A stretch of 5,587 nucleotides of DNA from Pedobacter sp. UBA5917 (GCF_002432345.1 NZ_DJDT01000035.1:1-5587); one strand, 5' to 3'. Numbered from the stretch's first letter, positions 1 through 5,587 are shown. The notes: generated by a model from the letters alone, not told the origin. Numbers and translations are program-made.

Positions 1-29
1 TTTGGAGCGCCAAAGTACCCAAAGCGCTT

Positions 30-225
30 CGTCAATCCAACAATGTGCTTCCACACATGCCCATCTCACATCAAAAAAACAGCGGCACTTTGTTTTGTGC
101 AGCAAGTGTTAAATAGGTTAAAGTTTTTGCTAAATCTGCACAAAACCACTGCGTTTCAGATTTGGTAGTGCTAATTGTTCTATTTTGCAACTGTTTTTTT
201 GATTTCCCTGCACTTGGGATTGACG
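30..225. repeat. Large nested imperfect palindrome, non-coding (structured RNA, recombination site or mobile-repeat unit)
   Basis: Five perfect complementary blocks nest colinearly: 30-38 with 217-225 (9 bp, CGTCAATCC/GGATTGACG), 45-48 with 210-213 (4 bp), 70-82 with 191-203 (13 bp, ATCAAAAAAACAG/CTGTTTTTTTGAT), 85-89 with 167-171 (5 bp, GCACT/AGTGC) and 92-102 with 136-146 (11 bp, GTTTTGTGCAG/CTGCACAAAAC). The apical loop, 103-135, carries a direct GTTAAA repeat (108-113 and 117-122). A side hairpin is possible at 146-165 (CCA..CTG/CAG..TGG). Wobble pairs 28·227, 29·226 and 84·172 extend stems if the + strand is the RNA, which weakly favours that strand. I see no credible reading frame on either strand. 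The left flank also folds: TTTGG (1-5) and CCAAA (10-14) around a 4-base loop, so the element may extend beyond the window start. The right end may lie near the TAACGCC at 271-277. The folding is seen directly; the biological role is unknown. A multicopy Bacteroidota repeat is my leading guess. Confidence 0.6.
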
Positions 226-298
226 GGTGTTCTTCGGTAAGACCTGTTTATTTTTCAAAGCAAACTAGCATAACGCCTTAAAAAAACTCTTAATCTAA

Positions 299-466
299 AA
301 ACATATCTTACAACAACAAGTAGAAAGAACTGCAACACTGATTTTCCAGAAAATTCAATAGGATTGGAAAGGTCTTTATTTCTTTCACCCGCCTAAGCAA
401 TCTAAACCTGATGGTAGCGGCAGACCGAAGTATGAGGGCTACAGCGAACAGCAGGACGAACATTAA
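299..466 (+). pseudogene. Possible decayed coding remnant (C-terminal end of an unknown protein)
   Basis: One + frame reads protein-like from 299, is broken by a TAG at 359-361, and continues from 362 to a TAA at 464-466. The 34 residues after the TAG begin DWKGLYFFHPPK and end EGYSEQQDEH; this is a hydrophilic Gly/Pro/charged tail typical of a real C-terminus rather than random AT-rich DNA. The part before the TAG includes VERTATLIFQKIQ. There is no ATG in the frame and no ribosome binding site, so if it was ever coding it is now a fragment with an internal stop. I do not recognise the family. A competing explanation is the antisense frame from an ATG at 461-463 down to 308 (51 codons, hydrophobic N-terminus), which I consider less convincing. 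The call rests on composition alone. Confidence 0.25.
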
Positions 467-538
467 AATGAAACGCGGCCCTTGCTTTTCTAAGTCCGTA
501 ATACCTAAAGCTATTGGTTAAATCCACAAACAATGTTT

Positions 539-604
539 CCCTCTCCTCCAAGAGAGGGACAGCAAAACAGAACATACCTTTAAAAATGCTGTCAGGGTGA
601 GGTT
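539..604. repeat. REP-like extragenic palindrome with two stacked hairpins and a GGGTGAGG tail
   Basis: The first hairpin is CCCTCTC (539-545) with GAGAGGG (552-558), 7 perfect bp around a 6-base loop. A second inverted repeat follows at once: GACAGCA (558-564) with TGCTGTC (587-593), 7 bp around a 22-base loop. Next comes AGGGTGAGGT (594-603), which overlaps the last base of the stop codon of the minus-strand gene. Short CCCTCTCC...GGAGAGGG palindromes followed by GGGTGAGG are, to my recollection, a common class of intergenic repeat in Bacteroidota, resembling the REP sequences moved by Y1 (RAYT-type) transposases. No T-run follows either stem on either strand, so it is not a textbook intrinsic terminator. 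It could still protect or end the short minus-strand mRNA. Confidence 0.5.
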
Positions 605-875
605 ATTCGGCCGCAGGCTTTTTCTCCTCTTCATCTTCCGGAACCTCAACCGTTGGGTCGGTAATGATCTCCGCATTGCCATCGCTATCTTTTTTGGCAA
701 ACAAGATTGGATAAAGCAGCCACAACGCGCCGATGATAATCAATACACCGGCCAGCATCTGAAGATAAATGCTTCCTTTTACATGATTGGCATTTAAAAT
801 TTTATAGGCGATAAAAGAAAGTATGCCCGTTACGAGCACAAAGACGGCTTTTTGCAATTTTAACAGCTTAATCAT
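603..875 (-). CDS. Small two-helix membrane protein with acidic C-terminal tail, function unknown
   Basis: This 90-residue protein has a basic N-terminus (MIKLLKLQK), a hydrophobic helix at about residues 9-27, a short polar loop around residues 28-36 (NANHVKG), and a second helix at about 38-60. It ends in a strongly polar tail from about 61 (KKDSDGNAE... PEDEEEKKPAAE). By the positive-inside rule, the basic N-terminus and the KK after helix 2 suggest that both ends are cytoplasmic; this is inference. I do not recognise a named family. The ATG at 873-875 overlaps the TGA of the upstream gene in an ATGA, which fixes the start and suggests translational coupling. Only a weak purine-rich stretch (AAAGAAAGAA) precedes it. 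The stop codon runs directly into the REP-like element. The membrane-segment pattern and the overlap make a real gene likely. Confidence 0.75.
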   Translation of the reverse strand: MIKLLKLQKAVFVLVTGILSFIAYKILNANHVKGSIYLQMLAGVLIIIGALWLLYPILFAKKDSDGNAEIITDPTVEVPEDEEEKKPAAE

Positions 876-1060
876 GGGTTCTTTCTTTTTAGTGTAACAA
901 TATGTATTAAAACAAAGATGAGCCCAATTAGTTCGAGCAGGCCACAGAAATAAAATGCGTAAAGTACAAAATCGCGGTTTGCCGGACTGATCACTGCAAC
1001 AATTGGCAGGGCAATTACGGCCACAATCATCAGTACAAGCCCGATATTAAATAATTTCAC
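872..1060 (-). CDS. Very small two-helix membrane protein, function unknown
   Basis: This 62-residue protein is almost entirely two hydrophobic helices, at about residues 4-25 and 30-54. They are joined by a short turn (SPANRD), and the protein ends in a basic tail (LKRKNP). No known motif is visible. The chosen start is a GTG at 1058-1060 reading MKLFNIG; an in-frame stop lies upstream with no ATG between. The next ATG, at codon 11, would cut helix 1, so GTG fits better. A -7 box at 1078-1085 would leave a leader of only about 10 nt, consistent with this start. The gene is first in a two-gene unit and overlaps the next by 4 nt. Both products are small paired membrane proteins, which suggests they work together, but nothing here shows at what. 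Confidence 0.7.
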   Translation of the reverse strand: MKLFNIGLVLMIVAVIALPIVAVISPANRDFVLYAFYFCGLLELIGLIFVLIHIVTLKRKNP

Positions 1061-1077
1061 GTTAAAAGTATTTACAT

Positions 1078-1085
1078 CAAAACTA
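1078..1085 (-). promoter_or_regulatory. Bacteroidota-type -7 box for the small membrane protein genes
   Basis: Read on the minus strand this is TAGTTTTG, a perfect match to the Bacteroidota primary-sigma -7 consensus TAnnTTTG. Transcription would begin around 1070, about 10 nt before the GTG start. A TTTG lies upstream (minus strand, 1098-1101), but only 12 nt from the -7 box. That is shorter than the roughly 17-21 nt usually seen, so the -33 element is uncertain. Confidence 0.5.
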
Positions 1086-1106
1086 CCAAAATTCGGGCAA
1101 ATCTGT

Positions 1107-1114
1107 TAACTTTG
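1107..1114 (+). promoter_or_regulatory. Bacteroidota-type -7 box for ileS
   Basis: TAACTTTG matches TAnnTTTG perfectly. It places the start of transcription near 1120, about 25 nt before the ileS ATG. I see no TTG/TTTG -33 element at the expected distance upstream (about 1080-1090). It lies 21 bp from the divergent -7 box at 1078-1085, so RNA polymerase binding in the two directions may interfere. No tRNA-sensing leader or long attenuator fits in the short leader. Confidence 0.5.
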
Positions 1115-1144
1115 CAACCTTTAATTTTTTGAGGTACTTGATTG

Positions 1145-4100
1145 ATGTATAGCGAATTTAAACAATTGGAACTTGCCAAAATAGGGCAGGAAATACTGGA
1201 TTTTTGGAAAAAGGAAAATATCTTTGAAAAAAGCATTTCATCCCGTCCTAAATCTAATCCGTTTACTTTTTACGAAGGACCACCGTCTGCAAATGGCATG
1301 CCGGGCATACACCACGTAATGGCGCGTGCAATTAAGGATATTTTTTGCCGCTATAAAACAATTAAGGGTTATCAGGTTAAAAGGAAAGCTGGCTGGGATA
1401 CCCATGGCTTGCCTGTTGAGCTTGGAACTGAAAAGGAATTAGGAATTACCAAAGAAGATATCGGTAGAACGATTTCTATTGAAGACTATAACGAAGCCTG
1501 TAAAAAAACAGTAATGCGTTACACTGATGTGTGGAACGACCTGACTGAAAAAATGGGCTATTGGGTAGATATGGACGATCCATACATTACCTATAAGTCG
1601 AAATACATGGAATCGGTATGGTGGCTTTTAAAACAGATTTACGATAAAGGACTAATCTATAAAGGTTATACCATCCAACCTTATTCTCCAAAAGCAGGAA
1701 CAGGGTTGAGCTCGCATGAGGTAAATCAGCCTGGGGCTTACCGTGATGTAACAGACACCACAATTGTTGCTCAATTTAAAGCGCTAGCTGACACATTACC
1801 AGCTTTTTTACAAGCTTTTGGCGACATTTACCTGATGGCATGGACAACTACGCCATGGACTTTACCATCAAACACTGCTTTAACGGTTGGACCAAAAATT
1901 GACTATGTTTTAGTCAAAACCTTTAACCAATATACCTTCTTGCCAACAAATGTAATTTTGGCAAAAAACCTGGTTGGAAAACAGTTTAGTAAAACTTTCT
2001 TCGAAAGCAATGAGGTTGAAGATTTTACAAATTTTAAAGCTGGCGACAAAAAAATCCCATATCAGATACTTGCCGAATGTAAAGGAAGTGAGTTGGTTGG
2101 AATTAAATATGAACAGCTTTTAACTTATGCATTGCCATACCAAAATGCTGAAAATGCATTTAGGGTAATTTCAGGAGATTTCGTAACTACCGAAGATGGT
2201 ACCGGTATCGTACATACCGCCCCTACTTTTGGTGCAGATGATGCTAAAGTAGCTAAAGAAGCAATTCCGGAAGTACCGCCGATGTTGGTACTAGACGAAA
2301 ATGATACTCCCGTTCCATTGGTAGATTTACAGGGTAAATTTACCAAACATGTTGGTCCTTTTGCAGGCAAATATGTTAAGAACGAATATTATGATGCAGG
2401 TACTGCCCCTGAAAAATCGGTTGATGTAGAAATTGCTATTTTACTAAAAGAAGAAAATAAGGCTTTTAAAGTAGAAAAATATGTCCACAGTTACCCACAC
2501 AGCTGGAGAACTGATGAACCTCTTTTATATTACCCGTTAGATTCGTGGTTTATTAAGGTTACTGATGTTAAAGACAGAATGTTCGACCTTAATGAAACCA
2601 TTAACTGGAAACCAAAATCAACCGGTGAGGGACGTTTTGGAAACTGGCTAAAAAATGCCAACGACTGGAACTTATCGCGTTCGAGATACTGGGGAATTCC
2701 TTTGCCAATCTGGAGAACAGAAGATAAAAAAGAAGAAGTACTGATCGGTTCTGTTGAGGAACTTTATCATGCCATCGAAAAATCTATAGCGGCTGGCTTC
2801 CAGAAAGAAAATCCTTTTAAAGGATTCGAAATCGGGAACATGTCTGAAGAGAACTATGACCTGATCGACTTACATAAAAATGTAGTTGATCAAATTGTTT
2901 TAGTATCTCCATCAGGTAAACCAATGAGTCGCGAAAGTGATTTAATTGATGTTTGGTTCGACTCTGGTGCTATGCCTTATGCGCAATGGCACTATCCTTT
3001 TGAGAATAAAGAAACCATTGATGGAAATGAAGATTTCCCTGCAGATTTTATTGCCGAAGGTGTAGATCAAACCCGTGGCTGGTTTTATACCCTGCATGCG
3101 ATCTCTACCTTAGTTTTTGATAAAGTAGCTTACAAAAATGTTGTTTCGAACGGACTGGTATTGGACAAAAACGGACAAAAAATGTCTAAACGTTTGGGTA
3201 ATGCCGCTGATCCGTTCCAAACCATTAACGAATATGGTGCTGATGCAACGCGTTGGTACATGATTTCTAATGCAAATCCATGGGATAACCTAAAATTTGA
3301 TATTGATGGAATTGCAGAAGTACGCCGTAAATTCTTCGGAACCCTTTATAACACTTATTCTTTCTTTGCTTTATATGCCAACATCGATAAATTTGAAATC
3401 GACAAAAACAATTTAAGCAAGGTAGAAGACAGAACAGAATTAGACCGCTGGATTTTATCGTTATTGCAAACCCTGATTAACGAAGTTGATGAAAGTTACA
3501 ATACGTACGAGCCAACCAAAGCTACCCGTGCCATTCAGGCTTTTGTTGATGAGCATTTAAGTAACTGGTACATCAGGTTAAGCCGCCGCCGTTTCTGGAA
3601 AGGTGAAATGACCGATGATAAACGTGCTGCTTACGAAACGCTCTATACCTGTTTAGAAACATTGGCACAGCTGATGAGCCCGGTTGCACCTTTCTTTGCC
3701 GATTGGTTATACCGCAACTTAACGGTTACCGATGCTTATGCAGAGCAGTCTGTTCACTTAACGTTGTGGAAAGAAGCCGATCAAAGTTTAATTGATAATG
3801 AACTGAACGAAAGAATGCTTTATGCACAAGATATTTCATCGATGGTTTTATCGTTGCGTAAAAAATCAGGCATCAATGTACGTCAGCCATTAGAGAAAAT
3901 CTTAATTCCATCTTTAAGTGGCGATTTCGAACAAAAAATATCAAAAGTAGCCGATTATATCCTTTCTGAAACGAATGTGAAACAGATCGAATTTATTACC
4001 GATACGCAGGGCATCGTTAAGAAAAAGCTGAAACCCAACTTTAAATCATTGGGTAAAAAAGTTGGAAAAGACATGAGCCTGGTTAAAGAAGCTTTAGAAA

Positions 4101-4546
4101 ATTCAAACCAGGATGATATCCAACGTTTAGAAAATGATGGCTTCATCATCGTAGTTGGAAGTAATGGTGAAGAATTTACCATTAATTTAAATGATGATGT
4201 AGAGGTTTTTGCCGAAGATATCCCTGGCTGGCAGGTAACCAACCTGGGCAGTTTAACTGTTGCCCTCGATGTTACCATTACCGAAGAGCTGAAACAGGAA
4301 GGTATTTCGCGTGAGCTGATTAACCGTATCCAGAATTTAAGGAAAGAATTAAACTTTGAGGTGACCGATAGGATTAAAGTTTCGTTACAAAATGATAACT
4401 TGGTAGCCAACGCGGTTAACAAAAACAAGGGTTACATTTGCGCGGAAATATTAGCCGACGAATTTGAATTAACAGATACTGTAAATAATGCAAACAAAAT
4501 CGTGATAGATGATGTTGAGTTAAGCATTTCAGTAACTAAAATATAA
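1145..4546 (+). CDS. ileS: Isoleucyl-tRNA synthetase, eukaryote-like (type 2) with GIHH signature
   Basis: This cytoplasmic enzyme joins isoleucine to tRNA-Ile using ATP and hydrolyses mischarged Val-tRNA. From the ATG it has 1133 residues, a usual length for the type 2 form. The Rossmann catalytic core carries the HIGH-equivalent signature as GIHH (54-57, in ANGMPGIHH), then GWDTHGLPVE (83-92), WFDSG (604-608) and KMSKRLGN (679-686). The CP1 editing domain shows TTTPWTLPSN (234-243) and GTGIVHTAP..FGADD (352-366), with H357 and D366 as the probable editing residues. An anticodon-binding helical domain follows (about 760-910), and then a C-terminal region with SRELINRIQNLRKELNFEV (1055-1073), as in eukaryote-like IleRS. 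The C-terminal Cys4 zinc ribbon of type 1 enzymes is absent. I chose ATG 1145 over the TTG at 1142; GAGG at 1131-1134 is 10 nt from the ATG and 7 nt from the TTG, so the choice is open by one residue. Confidence 0.98.
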   Translation: MYSEFKQLELAKIGQEILDFWKKENIFEKSISSRPKSNPFTFYEGPPSANGMPGIHHVMARAIKDIFCRYKTIKGYQVKRKAGWDTHGLPVELGTEKELGITKEDIGRTISIEDYNEACKKTVMRYTDVWNDLTEKMGYWVDMDDPYITYKSKYMESVWWLLKQIYDKGLIYKGYTIQPYSPKAGTGLSSHEVNQPGAYRDVTDTTIVAQFKALADTLPAFLQAFGDIYLMAWTTTPWTLPSNTALTVGPKIDYVLVKTFNQYTFLPTNVILAKNLVGKQFSKTFFESNEVEDFTNFKAGDKKIPYQILAECKGSELVGIKYEQLLTYALPYQNAENAFRVISGDFVTTEDGTGIVHTAPTFGADDAKVAKEAIPEVPPMLVLDENDTPVPLVDLQGKFTKHVGPFAGKYVKNEYYDAGTAPEKSVDVEIAILLKEENKAFKVEKYVHSYPHSWRTDEPLLYYPLDSWFIKVTDVKDRMFDLNETINWKPKSTGEGRFGNWLKNANDWNLSRSRYWGIPLPIWRTEDKKEEVLIGSVEELYHAIEKSIAAGFQKENPFKGFEIGNMSEENYDLIDLHKNVVDQIVLVSPSGKPMSRESDLIDVWFDSGAMPYAQWHYPFENKETIDGNEDFPADFIAEGVDQTRGWFYTLHAISTLVFDKVAYKNVVSNGLVLDKNGQKMSKRLGNAADPFQTINEYGADATRWYMISNANPWDNLKFDIDGIAEVRRKFFGTLYNTYSFFALYANIDKFEIDKNNLSKVEDRTELDRWILSLLQTLINEVDESYNTYEPTKATRAIQAFVDEHLSNWYIRLSRRRFWKGEMTDDKRAAYETLYTCLETLAQLMSPVAPFFADWLYRNLTVTDAYAEQSVHLTLWKEADQSLIDNELNERMLYAQDISSMVLSLRKKSGINVRQPLEKILIPSLSGDFEQKISKVADYILSETNVKQIEFITDTQGIVKKKLKPNFKSLGKKVGKDMSLVKEALENSNQDDIQRLENDGFIIVVGSNGEEFTINLNDDVEVFAEDIPGWQVTNLGSLTVALDVTITEELKQEGISRELINRIQNLRKELNFEVTDRIKVSLQNDNLVANAVNKNKGYICAEILADEFELTDTVNNANKIVIDDVELSISVTKI

Positions 4547-4576
4547 ATCCATATATTAGAAAACTAAATTAAAAAC

Positions 4577-4960
4577 ATGGAAAACAGTAATAAAACACGC
4601 TACTCAGACAGTGAACTTCAGGAATTCAAAGAATTGATCCAAGATAAATTACGCATGGCTAAGGAAGAACTTAATTCGCTTACAGCATCTTTAAGTAACC
4701 CTAACGCAAACGGTACGGAAGATACTTCTGGTGCTTACAAAACACTCGAAGACGGTTCTGCAACGATGGAGAAGGAACAGATCAATCAATTGGCTGCCCG
4801 TCAACGTAAATTTATCGACAACCTGGAGAATGCTTTGGTGCGTATCGAGAACAAAACCTATGGTATTTGCCGCGAAACCGGTAAACTGATCCAAAAAGAG
4901 CGTTTACGTGCTGTACCTCATGCAACTTTAAGCATGGAAGCTAAATTAAAGCAGAGTTAA
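4577..4960 (+). CDS. DksA/TraR-family protein with degenerate zinc finger
   Basis: This 127-residue cytoplasmic protein has the DksA layout: a long charged coiled-coil hairpin (about 11-95), then the signature YGICRETGKLIQKERL, and RAVPHATLS. Relatives bind in the RNA polymerase secondary channel and, with ppGpp, tune transcription in growth and stress; here that role is inferred. The usual four zinc ligands (CxxC...CxxC) are reduced to one: C98, T101, S119 and A122. A bound zinc is therefore unlikely, and the fold must hold without it, as in known zinc-independent DksA paralogues. The acidic coiled-coil tip of E. coli DksA (DxxDxA) seems replaced by a sequence around E58-D59-G-S-A62, so the tip chemistry is not clearly conserved. 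The gene starts 30 nt after ileS with an AT-rich leader, no Shine-Dalgarno and no visible promoter, so co-transcription with ileS is likely. Its stop overlaps the lspA start. Confidence 0.92.
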   Translation: MENSNKTRYSDSELQEFKELIQDKLRMAKEELNSLTASLSNPNANGTEDTSGAYKTLEDGSATMEKEQINQLAARQRKFIDNLENALVRIENKTYGICRETGKLIQKERLRAVPHATLSMEAKLKQS

Positions 4961-5562
4961 TGAAAGGCTATACAAAACCTTTAATTGTAATCTTTTTGGT
5001 TTTACTGGCCGATCAGCTGGTTAAAACCTGGGTTAAAACACATATGTACCTTGGGCAGGAGTTCCACATCATCGGTAAATGGTTTATTATCCATTTTACC
5101 GAAAATAATGGGATGGCCTTTGGTATGGAGTTTGGTGGCGAGTTTGGTAAACTGGCCTTATCTCTTTTCCGTATTGCAGCGGTTGCAGGGATTGGCTATG
5201 GTTTACACTATTTAATCAAACATAAATTCCACCGCGGTTTAATTTTAAACGTTGCACTGATCTTTTCAGGCGCATTGGGAAACATTATCGATTCTGTTTT
5301 TTATGGTAAGGTTTACGGTTACGAAAGCTGGTTCCACGGCCGTGTGGTAGATATGTTCTACTTCCCGATTGCCGAAGGACATTTCCCTACCTGGTTACCG
5401 ATTTGGGGAGGCGAAGAGTTTGTTTTCTTCAGGCCTGTTTTTAACCTTGCAGATGCAGCTATTTCCGTTGGGGTGATCCTAATCCTGATCTTCCAGAAAA
5501 ACTACTTTAAAGAAGATGTAAAGGATGAAGTTAGCATCAATAGTGAGATTGTAGAAGATTAA
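4960..5562 (+). CDS. lspA: Lipoprotein signal peptidase (signal peptidase II)
   Basis: This inner-membrane aspartyl protease cuts the signal peptide from diacylglyceryl-modified prolipoproteins and is the globomycin target. The 200-residue sequence shows the family motifs in order: DQLVK (18-22), ENNGMAFG (48-55), GNIIDS (107-112), GRVVDMFYFP (127-136) and FNLADAAIS (161-169). D131 and D165 are the expected catalytic pair. Membrane helices lie at about 6-25, 64-84, 93-112 and 163-180, with the periplasmic cradle between the first two. Between the catalytic aspartates there are 33 residues, including WLPIWGGEEFVFF, against 18 in the Pseudomonas aeruginosa enzyme (D124/D143); I take this as a lineage-typical periplasmic insertion. 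A short acidic tail follows (183-200). The ATG shares one base with the upstream TAA (TAATG), pointing to translational coupling. ileS-lspA adjacency is conserved well beyond this phylum. Confidence 0.97.
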   Translation: MKGYTKPLIVIFLVLLADQLVKTWVKTHMYLGQEFHIIGKWFIIHFTENNGMAFGMEFGGEFGKLALSLFRIAAVAGIGYGLHYLIKHKFHRGLILNVALIFSGALGNIIDSVFYGKVYGYESWFHGRVVDMFYFPIAEGHFPTWLPIWGGEEFVFFRPVFNLADAAISVGVILILIFQKNYFKEDVKDEVSINSEIVED

Positions 5563-5573
5563 ACAAGCGGATC

Positions 5574-5587
5574 GTCCTGCTGAACTT
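5574..5587. repeat. Possible start of an intergenic palindromic repeat, cut by the window end
   Basis: GTCCTGCTGAACTT begins 11 nt after the lspA stop. It resembles the left half of the very common Bacteroidota intergenic repeat of the form GTCATCCTGAACTTGTTTCAGGAT, in which CTGAA pairs with TTCAG. Only the left arm is present, so the pairing cannot be verified here. Confidence 0.25.

Noticed and set aside
1..298. Integron attC site as a firm call
   Set aside because: The size, irregular palindrome and TAACGCC near the right end are suggestive, but paired RYYYAAC/GTTRRRY boxes at the stem base are not visible and no integrase or cassette gene is present.
308..463. Minus-strand frame of 51 codons starting MFVLLFAVALIL, with a hydrophobic start
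   Set aside because: It lies antisense to the more protein-like + frame, uses several less common codons (ATA, CGG, AGG) and lacks a clear ribosome binding site. It is kept only as an alternative to the remnant call.
539..558. Intrinsic terminator for the minus-strand genes
   Set aside because: The stem is good but neither strand has a T-run directly after it; a REP-like repeat fits better.
518..700. Minus-strand open frame of 60 codons
   Set aside because: It overlaps the end of the two-helix membrane protein gene and then runs through the REP-like hairpins; the product is low-complexity and basic, with no domain.
597..797. + strand open frame of 66 codons
   Set aside because: It is antisense to the minus-strand membrane protein gene, with no promoter or ribosome binding site.
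2125..2370. Minus-strand open frame inside ileS
   Set aside because: It is a shadow of the CP1 editing-domain coding sequence, rich in Ser/Thr/Val with no recognisable motif.
2810..2826. Perfect 8-bp inverted repeat AATCCTTT-T-AAAGGATT in ileS
   Set aside because: It encodes ordinary residues (NPFKGF), stands alone and is AT-rich, so it is probably chance.
3955..4428. Minus-strand open frame of 157 codons inside the 3' part of ileS
   Set aside because: It is opposite conserved IleRS C-terminal sequence, and its Ser/Phe/Leu-rich composition is typical of antisense reading.
4691..4894. Minus-strand open frame inside the DksA/TraR-like gene
   Set aside because: It is antisense to a clearly coding coiled-coil region, with no supporting signals.
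1..5587. CRISPR array, tRNA or rRNA genes, insertion sequence or defence system
   Set aside because: I saw no regularly spaced direct repeats, no tRNA-like cloverleaf with conserved bases, no rRNA segments and no transposase or nuclease motifs.

Overview
The window looks like chromosomal DNA from a Bacteroidota bacterium, most probably Sphingobacteriaceae (Pedobacter-like). Four things point there: AT-rich leaders without strong Shine-Dalgarno sequences, two perfect Bacteroidota-type -7 boxes (TAnnTTTG), a long IleRS of the eukaryote-like type, and a zinc-ligand-depleted DksA/TraR-like protein between ileS and lspA. The genus is inference; the phylum is fairly secure.

Layout. Positions 1-602 hold no convincing intact gene. 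This stretch contains a large nested imperfect palindrome (about 30-225, with a further small hairpin at 1-14), a possible decayed gene remnant on the + strand (299-466), and a REP-like double-hairpin element (539-604) that abuts the stop codon of the first gene. Next come two very small two-helix membrane protein genes on the minus strand (1060 to 603) with a 4-nt ATGA overlap. An 84-bp divergent intergenic region carries a -7 box for each direction. On the + strand follow ileS (isoleucyl-tRNA synthetase), a DksA/TraR-like gene, and lspA (signal peptidase II), closely spaced and probably one transcript. The last bases after lspA look like the start of another intergenic repeat cut by the window edge.

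How the genes relate. IleS charges tRNA-Ile, the DksA-like protein would be expected to act on RNA polymerase in growth or stress control, and LspA removes signal peptides from prolipoproteins. The ileS-lspA pairing is old and also seen in Proteobacteria; here a dksA-like gene lies between them, with a TAATG stop/start overlap coupling dksA-like to lspA. The job of the divergent small membrane proteins is unknown.

The best leads are: (1) the nested palindrome at 30-225, which no gene explains and which could be a structured RNA, a recombination site or a mobile-repeat unit; and (2) the IleRS HIGH signature, which reads GIHH, a first/third-position swap previously linked to extreme mupirocin resistance in another bacterium.
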